DNA of 64,000 nucleotides from Arthrobacter_N sp051262515 (GTDB lineage Bacteria; Actinomycetota; Actinomycetes; Actinomycetales; Micrococcaceae), in assembly GCF_051262515.1 (NCBI RefSeq), contig NZ_JBIMER010000009.1, positions 1-64,000 on the forward strand, in the 5' to 3' direction. The first letter of the stretch is position 1; each line of letters starts with the position of its first letter. The position numbers were made by a program, and so were the translations under genes. The notes under the pieces are model-generated. The model worked only from the letters and a program-made list of their open reading frames with translations. It did no database searches and was not told the DNA's origin. Below are positions 1 to 8,822 of the stretch, one piece after another.

Positions 1-1
1 G

Positions 2-211
2 GAAGCCCCCGGCTGGTCCGTGATCCCCGTCCCCGGCATCCGGCACACCGTCCAAACCACCACGCCCACCGGCCACACCTACACCTCCACAGCACCGGCC
101 CTCCCGGGCACACCGGCACCGGGACAACCCTCCGGCGAACTCATCGAATACCGCGGCCAACGCCGCAGAACACGACTCCTCCAACACCTCAAACCACGCA
201 AAACCGCATAG
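2..211 (+). CDS. C-terminus of a probable HNH endonuclease-type (DUF222) protein, truncated by the window edge
   Basis: The last 69 codons of a gene that enters from the left. The frame is open from base 2 and stops with TAG at 209-211. The visible tail (GWSVIPVPG, then HTYTSTAPALPG, then a basic end) resembles the region after the HNH motif in the DUF222/HNH endonuclease-like proteins that are abundant in Micrococcaceae. The HNH motif itself is outside the window, so the family call rests on the tail alone. A short AT-poor spacer separates it from the convergent ATP-grasp gene. Confidence 0.45.
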   Translation, partial: EAPGWSVIPVPGIRHTVQTTTPTGHTYTSTAPALPGTPAPGQPSGELIEYRGQRRRTRLLQHLKPRKTA

Positions 212-279
212 GCACGGGGCAGCGTGAGACGAGGCGGGAGTCAATGCGGAGGTACGTCGAACCAAGAAGGGGATGCCGC

Positions 280-1578
280 CTATCCTTCGCGCGGCGGGTA
301 CTGGCGAAACTTGCGAAACTGGTTGACGGCGCTCAGCGCTATGTAGAGCAACCGGCGCGGATGCCGCTCGGCCTTGTAGCGCAGGGGGTTGGCAACTCGA
401 CCGTTCTTCATCAGTCGGTCTGCCTTTTCCCCCACCGGGCCGCGCAGATGACGCCGAAGCAGCGCCAACGGAAGCACGGTACACAGCACCTCCTCGCGGA
501 CGATCGCCATGCTGGCACTCCCCTGCGTCGAGCCTTCCGGCGTCACGGCGGAGTCAGTGTCGCGAGCGGCGGTGTCGTACTCCACTCCAAGGTATTCGCG
601 AACGTAGAACCGTGACGCGTTATGACCGGCGGCGGTCAAGTAATAATGGTTTCTTCCCAGCCGGGGATTGAGCTCGAAGAATTTCACTTCTCCGTCGCGC
701 GGGTCCAGCTTGGCATCGAACATCGCGAACCCGGTCCACCCAAGGTGCTCCAAAATGCGCCGCCCGTGATCTATGACCTCGTTGTCGACGGCGGTGACGA
801 TGCCAGCGGAGTTTCCGAGCACGATCGGCGCGTGTTCCTCCACGACCACCTCTCCGTAGCCGGCGAAGCGGACAGCCCCGGACCGGTCGCTGAAGTATGT
901 GCAAAGACGCATATTCGTGTCACCGCCCGGAACAAGCTCCTGAAGTATGAACGACTCGGCATAACCGGACACCGCAATCCGCGCCAACAGGTCTTCCAGC
1001 TCCAGACGGCTGTTGATCGTGTGGACCTTCTGCTTTCCCTCGAACTTGGCGCGCACCCACGCCGACGAGTCCGCCGGCTTCCCGATCAGGGGGAAAGGCA
1101 GGTCGTCAGGCAGCGGCTGCGGGTGCGAGGCGGTGTCGTAGGAGACCGTTCGCGGATGCGGAACACCCAGCTCGGCGCACATTGCGTAGAAGTTCTGCTT
1201 CAGCGCCGCACGCTCCATCGTCTCCAGCGACACGTAGGGAATCGTGTAGAACTCACCGAGCGCCCCGCGATGCCGCGTGATAAGCATGACCTGCAGGTCT
1301 AGCGAGCCGCAGAGCAAGAGAGGGCGTGGCCGCGAGCCGTCGCCGGTCAGCTCCCGGGCAACGTCCAGGAGGTGCGCCACGACGACGGCGTCGTCCACCA
1401 TCGTCCCGGCCGGACGGACATCGATGGCGACGGAATGGTCCAGGACGCCGTTGGAACCGGCGGGAACGGCAACGCTGACGGCACCGTAGGCCTCGTGGAA
1501 CTCCCTGGCCAGCGAATACGTACCGATGTCACCGCCCAGAATCACCGGGACAAAGGGCTGTGAATCCGGAATGCGCAT
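280..1578 (-). CDS. ATP-grasp carboxylate-amine ligase-like protein
   Basis: A 432-residue protein of the COG3919-like ATP-grasp group, which ligates a carboxylate to an amine with ATP; the substrate is unknown. An N-terminal pre-ATP-grasp domain (about 8-120) opens with a PVILGGDIG nucleotide-binding-type loop. It is followed by the ATP-binding lysine region PLIGKP (163-168), QELVPGGD (213-220) and the metal-binding strand FELNPRLGRN (301-310). Start chosen at 1578 because the protein begins there with the expected strand and a TAGGTT box lies 7 nt upstream; the frame stays open further upstream but that part looks non-coding. D-aspartate ligase, which builds peptidoglycan cross-bridges, belongs to a related group, so a cell-wall or peptide role is possible but inferred. 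Confidence 0.75.
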   Translation of the reverse strand: MRIPDSQPFVPVILGGDIGTYSLAREFHEAYGAVSVAVPAGSNGVLDHSVAIDVRPAGTMVDDAVVVAHLLDVARELTGDGSRPRPLLLCGSLDLQVMLITRHRGALGEFYTIPYVSLETMERAALKQNFYAMCAELGVPHPRTVSYDTASHPQPLPDDLPFPLIGKPADSSAWVRAKFEGKQKVHTINSRLELEDLLARIAVSGYAESFILQELVPGGDTNMRLCTYFSDRSGAVRFAGYGEVVVEEHAPIVLGNSAGIVTAVDNEVIDHGRRILEHLGWTGFAMFDAKLDPRDGEVKFFELNPRLGRNHYYLTAAGHNASRFYVREYLGVEYDTAARDTDSAVTPEGSTQGSASMAIVREEVLCTVLPLALLRRHLRGPVGEKADRLMKNGRVANPLRYKAERHPRRLLYIALSAVNQFRKFRQYPPREG

Positions 1579-1706
1579 GAGAACAAACCTAATGGGCGTC
1601 GCGCACGGGGAGCGATTTCGGCGCGGCCATCGCCGGACGATTTGGCGCCGCCAACTTAAAGCTATGCAAGCGGCATGATCCGTAACACAATGGCTAGAGG
1701 CAACCA

Positions 1707-1730
1707 ACGGCCGCGCATCAGCGCGGCCGT
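1707..1730 (+). promoter_or_regulatory. Perfect hairpin in the leader of the OFA transporter gene
   Basis: A 10-bp perfect inverted repeat (ACGGCCGCGC / GCGCGGCCGT) with a 4-nt loop, 27 nt before the transporter ATG. There is no U-run after it, so it looks more like an mRNA leader structure than a terminator. It could also be a weak terminator for transcripts arriving from upstream. Confidence 0.4.
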
Positions 1731-1757
1731 CTTCGCGCAAACGCAGCAGGAGGCACC

Positions 1758-3146
1758 ATGCGCTGGCTCGACAGATCGCATTCCATCGCACCCCCGGGGT
1801 TCAACCGCTGGCTGATTCCCCCGGCCGCGCTGGCCGTCCACCTGTGCATCGGCCAGGCCTATGCGACCAGCGTCTACAAGATCTCGCTCGTGGAGCACTT
1901 TGAGACCAGCCAGACGGCGATCGGGGTCATCTTCTCGATCGCCATCGTGATGCTGGGACTGTCCGCCGCCATCATGGGCACCTGGGTCGAACGGAGCGGA
2001 CCGCGCATGGCGATGTTCACGGCCGCCTCCTTCTGGACCGCTGGCTTCCTCGTAGGTGCCGCCGGAATCTTCACTGAACAACTCTGGCTGGTGTACCTCG
2101 GATATGGATTCCTTGGAGGAATCGGCCTCGGCATCGGCTACATCTCGCCGGTATCCACCCTCATCAAGTGGTTTCCCGACCGCCCCGGTATGGCCACCGG
2201 CATGGCGATCATGGGCTTCGGTGGCGGTGCGTTGATCGCTTCCCCGCTGTCCACACAGCTTCTGCGGACGTTCGACCCGAACTCCGGCGCGGAAGGCTGG
2301 ATCGCCAGCGGCGACGCCGTCGGGCGGTTGTTCCTGACGCTAGGCATCGCCTACTTCGTGGTCATGATGTACGGCGTCTTCAGCATCCGTGTTCCGGCGG
2401 AGGGCTGGCGCCCGAACGGCTGGGACCCGTCGATGACCAAGCACTCCGAACTCGTGACGAAGAAGCACGTCTCTGCCTCAAACGCCATCAAGACGCGGCA
2501 ATTCTGGCTGTTGTGGACCGTACTCTTCCTGAACGTGACAGCGGGTATCGGCATCCTGGAGCAGGCGTCCCCGATGATCCAAGACTTCTTCCGCACTTCT
2601 GACGGCAATTCCGCGCTGAACGCTGCGGTCGCCGGCGGTTTCGTGGGCCTGCTGTCCATCGGCAACATGGCTGGCCGTTTCATCTGGTCCAGCACGTCCG
2701 ACCTAATCGGGCGGAAGAACATCTACATGGTCTACCTCGGCGTTGGAGCCGTGCTCTACCTGGTGCTATCGCTGTTCGGCGGCAGCTCGACGCTCCTGTT
2801 CATCCTGTTCGCCTTTGTCATCATCAGCTTCTACGGCGGCGGATTCGCCACCGCGCCCGCCTACCTCAAGGACCTGTTCGGCACGTTCCAGGTCGGCGCC
2901 ATCCACGGCCGACTGTTGACCGCCTGGTCCGCCGCCGGCATCGCAGGTCCCATGATCGTCAACGGAATGCTGGACGCCCAGGGCAAACCGGGAACCCTGA
3001 TGGCGCAGAACTATCAGCCGGTCTTGCTGACCATGGTGGCGCTCCTGGCTGTCGGTTTCGTGGCCAACCTGCTGATCAAGCCGGTGGATTCGAAACACCA
3101 TGAACCGGACAAGAACACCACCCACGATTACGCGAAGGAGTCCTGA
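1758..3146 (+). CDS. OFA-family MFS transporter (oxalate/formate antiporter-like)
   Basis: A 462-residue, twelve-helix major facilitator protein in the cytoplasmic membrane. The opening (FNRWLIPPAALAVHLCIGQAY) and the helix 4-5 region (GFLGGIGLGIGYISPVSTLIKWFPDRPG) are typical of the oxalate/formate antiporter group, which carries small carboxylates in exchange or symport. The substrate cannot be read from sequence. AGGAGG lies 5 nt before the ATG at 1758. The stop overlaps the Shine-Dalgarno region of the next small gene, so the two are almost certainly co-translated. Confidence 0.85.
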   Translation: MRWLDRSHSIAPPGFNRWLIPPAALAVHLCIGQAYATSVYKISLVEHFETSQTAIGVIFSIAIVMLGLSAAIMGTWVERSGPRMAMFTAASFWTAGFLVGAAGIFTEQLWLVYLGYGFLGGIGLGIGYISPVSTLIKWFPDRPGMATGMAIMGFGGGALIASPLSTQLLRTFDPNSGAEGWIASGDAVGRLFLTLGIAYFVVMMYGVFSIRVPAEGWRPNGWDPSMTKHSELVTKKHVSASNAIKTRQFWLLWTVLFLNVTAGIGILEQASPMIQDFFRTSDGNSALNAAVAGGFVGLLSIGNMAGRFIWSSTSDLIGRKNIYMVYLGVGAVLYLVLSLFGGSSTLLFILFAFVIISFYGGGFATAPAYLKDLFGTFQVGAIHGRLLTAWSAAGIAGPMIVNGMLDAQGKPGTLMAQNYQPVLLTMVALLAVGFVANLLIKPVDSKHHEPDKNTTHDYAKES

Positions 3147-3147
3147 C

Positions 3148-3294
3148 ATGGCCACGGCCAGGCAACCGCAAGCACACGACGTCCGGACCAAACCGGCGGT
3201 CGGCAGACTCGCCGTCGGATGGCTGCTGGTCGGAGTTCCCCTTCTCTACGGCATCGTCCAGACACTCACGCGGGTGGCCCAACTGTTCCAGTAG
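3148..3294 (+). CDS. MFS transporter small subunit-like single-pass protein
   Basis: A 48-residue protein whose ATG follows the transporter stop by 1 nt and uses the GAAGGAG at the end of that gene as its ribosome binding site. Residues 1-18 are polar and basic; residues 19-42 (AVGWLLVGVPLLYGIVQTLTRVA) form one membrane helix. Small proteins of this kind regularly follow OFA transporter genes and are annotated as MFS transporter small subunit. Its role (assembly, stability or gating) is not established. Confidence 0.75.
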   Translation: MATARQPQAHDVRTKPAVGRLAVGWLLVGVPLLYGIVQTLTRVAQLFQ

Positions 3295-3313
3295 CACCAA
3301 CCGCTCCATGAGG

Positions 3314-3352
3314 CCCGGCCGTTCGGTGCGCCCCGGCGCCCGGACGGCCGCC
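3314..3352. terminator. Bidirectional terminator-like hairpin between convergent genes
   Basis: CGGCCGT (3316-3322) pairs with ACGGCCG (3344-3350), with further GC-rich pairing inside. It sits between the small transporter partner (+) and gntR (-), where a shared terminator is expected. A short CCTTATT follows on the plus side. Confidence 0.5.
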
Positions 3353-3390
3353 TTATTGATGGGCCCTCCTTGGTCCTTCCCGGGGCGGAG

Positions 3391-4110
3391 TTAACGCGCT
3401 CCCCCGTCGAGGTCCTTCTCCAGCGCATGGCGGACCTCGTCCACCAGGACCTGCATATGCGCTTCGGCGGCGGCGCGGTCTCCCGCGGCGATGGAAGCCG
3501 CCACGGCCTCGTGCTCGTCCAACGCCTCGGAATGTGGCCGGAAGGGCATGAGCCCCTGTTGCGTGCGGCCCGAGAGGACCTCCGCGACCACGGACCGCAG
3601 CGAGGCGAACATCGCGTTGCCGCTGGACTCCAACAGGAGCGAGTGGAAGGCGATGTCCGCCGCGAGGAAGGCCTCGAGTTCGCCGGCCTCACCATGCCGG
3701 CGCAGGTCCGCGGCAAGGGCCACCATCTCCGCCCGCGCCCCCTCGGACGCCCGTTCGGCGGCCCCCGCGGCGGCGATCGGCTCCACCGCTATGCGCAATT
3801 CGGTCAGTTCGGCGTACTGGCGGTCGCGCCCGGGGCCGGCCAGCCGCCACCGGATGATGCGCGGGTCCATCGGATTCCAGAAGCGAGACTCCTGCACCAC
3901 AAGGCCCAACCGGCGCTTGGGATAGACCAGGCGGAGGGACTCAAGCACCCGCATGCAGTCCCGCATCACCGTGCGCGACACCCCGAACCGCTCCTGGAGG
4001 CGTTCCAGTGTCAGGCGTTCACCCGCCGGCAGCTCGCCGCCGACAATCTCGCGCCCAAGGGTCTCGATGATGGGTTCCTGAAGCACCTTTGCCCCGGTTG
4101 GCCTGTTCAT
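3391..4110 (-). CDS. gntR: GntR/FadR-family transcriptional regulator of gluconate genes
   Basis: A 239-residue regulator. The N-terminal winged helix (about 10-75) contains LPAGERLTLERLQERFGVSRTV, and the C-terminal all-helical FCD domain (about 95-230) carries the usual metal/ligand histidines (DIAFHSLLL, MPFRPHSEALDEHEAV). It is divergent from gntK-gntP, with a 12-bp inverted repeat in the shared promoter region, so it most likely represses gluconate uptake and is released by gluconate or 6-phosphogluconate (inference). Start chosen at 4110: TACGAT lies 7 nt upstream and no ribosome binding site is visible, which suggests a leaderless message. The frame is open to 4149. Confidence 0.85.
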   Translation of the reverse strand: MNRPTGAKVLQEPIIETLGREIVGGELPAGERLTLERLQERFGVSRTVMRDCMRVLESLRLVYPKRRLGLVVQESRFWNPMDPRIIRWRLAGPGRDRQYAELTELRIAVEPIAAAGAAERASEGARAEMVALAADLRRHGEAGELEAFLAADIAFHSLLLESSGNAMFASLRSVVAEVLSGRTQQGLMPFRPHSEALDEHEAVAASIAAGDRAAAEAHMQVLVDEVRHALEKDLDGGAR

Positions 4111-4152
4111 AATCCACATCGTAGGCAACGCGGAGCGAAAAAGCCTCAATAA

Positions 4153-4184
4153 GATACTACCTTTACGGAATCAAAGGTGCTATC
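4153..4184. promoter_or_regulatory. Candidate GntR operator, imperfect 12-bp inverted repeat
   Basis: GATACTACCTTT (4153-4164) and AAAGGTGCTATC (4173-4184) match as an inverted repeat at 10 of 12 positions across an 8-nt spacer. It lies between the divergent gntR and gntK starts, so it could control both. The right arm overlaps a possible -10 box TATCTT for gntK. Confidence 0.55.
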
Positions 4185-4238
4185 TTTTGTAGCGCAGCAC
4201 ACATGCACGAGGCCAGCGACGTCCTTCCAGGAGCAAAT

Positions 4239-4766
4239 ATGGACACCGAACAAGCGCGCACGCCCAGCACCCACGTGGTGGTGATGGGCGTGTCCGGATC
4301 GGGGAAAACGACCCTGGCGCAACTTCTTGGTGGCAGCCTCGGCTGCCCGGTGGCGGAGGCCGACGAATTCCACCCCGAGGCCAACGTCCGCAAAATGGCC
4401 GCCGGAATCCCCCTCACGGACGCCGACCGCTGGCCGTGGCTGGAAACCATCCGCGGCTGGATGGAAACCAGCGCGAATGCCGGACACGGCAGCGTCGTCA
4501 CCTGCTCGGCCCTGAAGCGCGAGTACCGCGACCTGCTGCGCCAGGCATCCGGCGTCGTGCTCTTCGTCCATGTCACGGCGGATCCGACCACCTTGGCTGA
4601 CCGCATGGGTCAGCGTGCGGGGCACTTCATGCCCGCTTCGCTCCTGCCCAGCCAGCTCCAGACGCTCGAACCCCTGGAGCCGGACGAGGGCGGGCTGACG
4701 CTCGTCAACGACACCACGCCCGACAATTTGGCCGCCCGCGCGCTCGCGGGCATCGGCCACCCTTAA
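4239..4766 (+). CDS. gntK: Gluconokinase
   Basis: A 175-residue kinase that phosphorylates gluconate to 6-phosphogluconate with ATP. The P-loop GVSGSGKTT is at residues 17-25, followed by the family signatures AEADEFHPEANVRKM and GHFMPASLLPSQLQTLEPL. Start chosen at 4239 because CAGGAG lies 7 nt upstream; an ATG at 4203 has no such site. It is followed directly by gntP, and the product can enter the pentose phosphate route through the gnd gene near dnaN in this same window. Confidence 0.93.
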   Translation: MDTEQARTPSTHVVVMGVSGSGKTTLAQLLGGSLGCPVAEADEFHPEANVRKMAAGIPLTDADRWPWLETIRGWMETSANAGHGSVVTCSALKREYRDLLRQASGVVLFVHVTADPTTLADRMGQRAGHFMPASLLPSQLQTLEPLEPDEGGLTLVNDTTPDNLAARALAGIGHP

Positions 4767-4786
4767 CCCCCAACCCCGGAGAAAAC

Positions 4787-6187
<1,401 letters not shown>

Positions 6188-6204
6188 TTCCCGCATTTCA
6201 AGCG

Positions 6205-6259
6205 GCAGTACGACGCCGGAGGCCCGTCCCGTGGGGGCGGGCCTCCGGCGTCGTACTGC
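6205..6259. terminator. Strong bidirectional terminator hairpin
   Basis: A perfect 22-bp inverted repeat (6205-6226 with 6238-6259) that extends inward through a G-U pair to about 26 bp. It lies between gntP (+) and the LysR-like gene (-), which converge here. Confidence 0.8.
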
Positions 6260-6274
6260 TTTCCGGGGTCGGGG

Positions 6275-7066
6275 CTAGCGCTTTCCGCGGCCCGCCCCGC
6301 CGGACTTCCCGCCGCGGCCTCCGCGTCCCCCGGACTTGGGCGCACCCTTGCCGCCGCCGGACTTGCCGGTCTTCGAAGTCTTGCCGCCCTTGCCCGAACC
6401 CGCCGCCGCTCCGGCACGCGAGGGTCCGGACTGGCGCTTCTTCAGCGCCTTGGCGGCGTCCTGCTGCTGGCGTTCCTGCACGGACGGCTGGCGGGAGGAG
6501 TGGGCGGCCCGTCCGCGGACAATCCCCACGAACTCCTCGATCAACGGGTTCTCCGGATCGTCGCCCTGCGGCCGGCTCCAGGCGAGGCCGATCCGGGTCG
6601 ATTCGACGCCCAGCACCTCGCGGCTGACCACGTCCTTGCGCTGATACATCCGTGCGAGGGACATCGGGAGCACCAGCAGGCCGGCCCCGGTCCCGACGAC
6701 CTCCATGGCCATGGCCGTCCCGCCGACGTCGTTCGGGTAGTCGGCGAGGTCGAGGAAGGTCTCGTTGGAGAGGTCGGCCAAGGGCACGGCGTCGTCGTAG
6801 AGCTCGACTTCGTGCTCGCGCGGGGCGCAGACCACCGGGAGCTCCTCGTAGAGGGAAATGACATGGGTGCGGGAGTCAGCCGGCGACTGGCCGTCCGGGA
6901 ACCGGACGAACACCAGGTCCGCCGCCCCGTCCGACAGCAGGGCGAGGGGGGCATCTGCGTCGTGCAGCGCGGCCTGAACGGGGGCGTCCGGGTAGCGCTC
7001 CTGCCAGCGGTCCAGCCATTTACCGGGGGTGACTCCGGGAACGTACGCGATCTTCAGTTCTGACAC
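6275..7066 (-). CDS. LysR-type substrate-binding domain protein without a DNA-binding domain, basic C-terminal tail
   Basis: A 263-residue protein. Residues 1-195 match a LysR effector-binding domain (LKIAYVPGVTPGKWLDRW, LYEELPVVCAPREHEVEL, VGTGAGLLVLPMSLARM), but there is no helix-turn-helix ahead of it. Residues 196-263 are a low-complexity Lys/Arg/Gly/Ser tail (repeats like GKGGKTSKTGKSGGGKG) that could bind nucleic acid without specificity. GTG start at 7066 with TAGGCT 7 nt upstream and no ribosome binding site. The gene is divergent from DUF5997 with only 35 bp between the starts. The pairing appears to recur in related actinobacteria. Function unknown. Confidence 0.75.
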   Translation of the reverse strand: MSELKIAYVPGVTPGKWLDRWQERYPDAPVQAALHDADAPLALLSDGAADLVFVRFPDGQSPADSRTHVISLYEELPVVCAPREHEVELYDDAVPLADLSNETFLDLADYPNDVGGTAMAMEVVGTGAGLLVLPMSLARMYQRKDVVSREVLGVESTRIGLAWSRPQGDDPENPLIEEFVGIVRGRAAHSSRQPSVQERQQQDAAKALKKRQSGPSRAGAAAGSGKGGKTSKTGKSGGGKGAPKSGGRGGRGGKSGGAGRGKR

Positions 7067-7101
7067 CCGGCCCAGCCTACCGTTACCGGTAGTCTGGGGG
7101 G
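7067..7101. promoter_or_regulatory. Compact divergent promoter with an inverted repeat
   Basis: The 35-bp spacer holds AGCCTA (7074-7079, read TAGGCT on the minus strand) 7 nt from the minus-strand GTG, and TAGTCT (7090-7095) 6 nt from the plus-strand ATG. Between and overlapping them is CTACCG-ttac-CGGTAG (7077-7092). The two -10 boxes lie within 25 bp of each other, so the promoters must interfere, or be jointly controlled by whatever binds the repeat. Confidence 0.5.
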
Positions 7102-7509
7102 ATGACGCAGAAGACCCCGCAGACCATGAAGCCGGCGACCGCCGCGAAGAAGCTCGGCATCTACCTCCCGGGTGCGCCTGCGGAGTTCCAGGAGAATCCC
7201 GTGAGCCGGGACGCGCTCAACGAGATGATGAACGAGCCGCCACAGTGGCTTGTTGACCTGCGCCAGAACGGTCCGCACCCGCGGCCGGTCGTCGCGCAGA
7301 AGCTCAACGTCACCATCTCGGGACTGGCGCGCGGCGGTGTCACGGAGGCGCTGACCACCACCGAGATCGAGGCGTTGCTGGCCGACCGTCCCGAATGGCT
7401 CCAGGAGGAGCGCTCCAACATGGCGGCCGTCCGCGCCGAGGAGACACGCGTCCGCGAGGCCGCGGCGGCCAAGGCCGAGAAGGCGGCGAAGGCCCAGAAG
7501 GACGCCTAA
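7102..7509 (+). CDS. DUF5997 family protein
   Basis: A 135-residue soluble protein: MKPATAAKKLGIYLPGAPAEFQ, then a helical centre (NEPPQWLVDLRQNGPHPRPVVAQKL and a GLARGGVTEALTTTEIEALLADRPEWL segment that resembles a small helix-turn-helix), then an Ala/Lys/Glu-rich helical tail (about 110-135). It matches the DUF5997 family, for which no function is known. It starts with ATG 6 nt after a TAGTCT box, so it is probably leaderless. It sits head-to-head with the LysR-like protein that lacks a DNA-binding domain; a physical partnership is a reasonable guess only. Confidence 0.8.
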   Translation: MTQKTPQTMKPATAAKKLGIYLPGAPAEFQENPVSRDALNEMMNEPPQWLVDLRQNGPHPRPVVAQKLNVTISGLARGGVTEALTTTEIEALLADRPEWLQEERSNMAAVRAEETRVREAAAAKAEKAAKAQKDA

Positions 7510-7541
7510 CGGGTTCCCACGGCCACAAACGCATACGGGAA

Positions 7542-7585
7542 AGCCCGCCGACATCCACAGGAGTCGGCGGGCTATTCGGTTTTTC
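7542..7585 (+). terminator. Rho-independent terminator after the DUF5997 gene
   Basis: AGCCCGCCGAC (7542-7552) pairs perfectly with GTCGGCGGGCT (7563-7573), followed by ATTCGGTTTTT. It can also serve the convergent universal stress gene. Confidence 0.85.
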
Positions 7586-7603
7586 GGGTGAGAACCGCGG
7601 AAG

Positions 7604-8035
7604 CTATCCGGCGGTCTTGACGATGTAGACGTCGCAGGGCGCCGCGTGGGCCACGCTGCTGGCGACGCTGCCGAGCACGCGTCCGAGGCCTTTCATCCCC
7701 ACGTTGCCGACCACGATCAGCTGGGCGTTGGAGCGGGTGGCCTCCTCGACGAGCGCGTCCTGCGGCTTGCCCTTCACGGCGACCGAGCTGATCGTGGCCC
7801 CGGGCACCACCTCGCGAAGCTGCGAGGCCGCCTTCTCGGCGAGCTTCTTGGCCTGCTCGGCGTCGTCCAGGACCCAAGTGTCGCTGCCGATCTTGACCAC
7901 CTCGGTGTTGTCCTTGGCGTGTGCCGTGACGACGGACAGGTCCGCGCCGAGACCGGCCGCGATGGTGGCGGCCCGCGTCGCGGCCTTGAAGGACGTGTCG
8001 CTTCCGTCGACGCCGACGATGACTGTTCCTGACAT
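7604..8035 (-). CDS. Universal stress protein, UspA family
   Basis: A 143-residue single-domain Usp protein. The first strand TVIVGVDGSD and the ATP-binding signature GNVGMKGLGRVLGSVASSV (G-2X-G-9X-G-S pattern) are intact, so it belongs to the ATP-binding subgroup. AAGGAG lies 6 nt before the ATG. It lies 56 bp downstream of the dienelactone hydrolase gene on the same strand and may share its transcript. Proteins of this family respond to stress and stationary phase; the specific target is unknown. Confidence 0.9.
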   Translation of the reverse strand: MSGTVIVGVDGSDTSFKAATRAATIAAGLGADLSVVTAHAKDNTEVVKIGSDTWVLDDAEQAKKLAEKAASQLREVVPGATISSVAVKGKPQDALVEEATRSNAQLIVVGNVGMKGLGRVLGSVASSVAHAAPCDVYIVKTAG

Positions 8036-8091
8036 GTTTGCTCCTTATGGGGGGTGCGCGCCGAACGGCCCGCGCGGTGGGTTGGTGTGCG

Positions 8092-8790
8092 CTACGCGAG
8101 GCGCTGGGAGAGGAATTCCACAGCTCGCCCCCAGGCCAGGTTGGCGGCCTCCGAGCGGTAGTTGCCCTGCGGGTTGCCGTCGTTGTGGAAGGCGTGGGGG
8201 GCGTCGTAGTAGTGGAAGACGACGTCGGCGGCGGATTCGCGCCGGATCTGCGCCTCCTGCTCGCGGGCCTTTTCGACGGGGTAGAACCCGTCCTGCTCCG
8301 CGTAGTGGCCCTGGATCGAGGCCGTGACGCCGGTGTAGGTGTCGGGGACGCCCTGCCCGACGCCGTAGAAGGGCACCGCGGCGGCGATGCGGTCGCCCTG
8401 TTGGGCGGCCAGCGACAGGACGAATCCCCCGCCCATGCAGAAGCCGATGGCCCCGACGGCGTCACCTGTGACGGCGTCCAGGGACAGCAGGTGGTCCACG
8501 GCCCCCGACAGCAGGCGGGCGCCCTCCTCGGCCGGGAGCTTGGACATCATCTCGCCCGCCTCGTCGCCGTCGTGCGTGATCCGGCCGCCGTAGAGGTCCG
8601 GCGCCAAGGCCACGAAGCCGGCAGCCGCGAGACGGTCCGCCACGTCGCGGATGTGGTCGGTCAGGCCCCACCACTCCTGGATGACGATCACTCCCGGACC
8701 GGTGCCGGATTCCGGCAGCGCCAGGTACCCGTGTGCCTGTTCTCCGGCGGACTCGAACGTCGTGTTCTGGTGCGGGGTCTTCTCTGCCAC
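8092..8790 (-). CDS. Dienelactone hydrolase family protein
   Basis: A 232-residue alpha/beta hydrolase. The nucleophile motif GFCMGGG places Cys118, with Asp167 in HYAEQD and His199 in APHAF completing the Cys-Asp-His triad of this family. IQEWWGL near residue 38 is the usual oxyanion region. GTG start at 8790 chosen because GAGGAG sits 6 nt upstream and the protein then begins at the family's normal N-terminus; the reading frame runs on upstream into the decayed phosphotransferase region. Likely cytoplasmic; the substrate is not predictable beyond a lactone or ester. Confidence 0.88.
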   Translation of the reverse strand: MAEKTPHQNTTFESAGEQAHGYLALPESGTGPGVIVIQEWWGLTDHIRDVADRLAAAGFVALAPDLYGGRITHDGDEAGEMMSKLPAEEGARLLSGAVDHLLSLDAVTGDAVGAIGFCMGGGFVLSLAAQQGDRIAAAVPFYGVGQGVPDTYTGVTASIQGHYAEQDGFYPVEKAREQEAQIRRESAADVVFHYYDAPHAFHNDGNPQGNYRSEAANLAWGRAVEFLSQRLA

Positions 8791-8822
8791 TGAGCACTCC
8801 TCGTCGTAGAATGTCGCGTACA

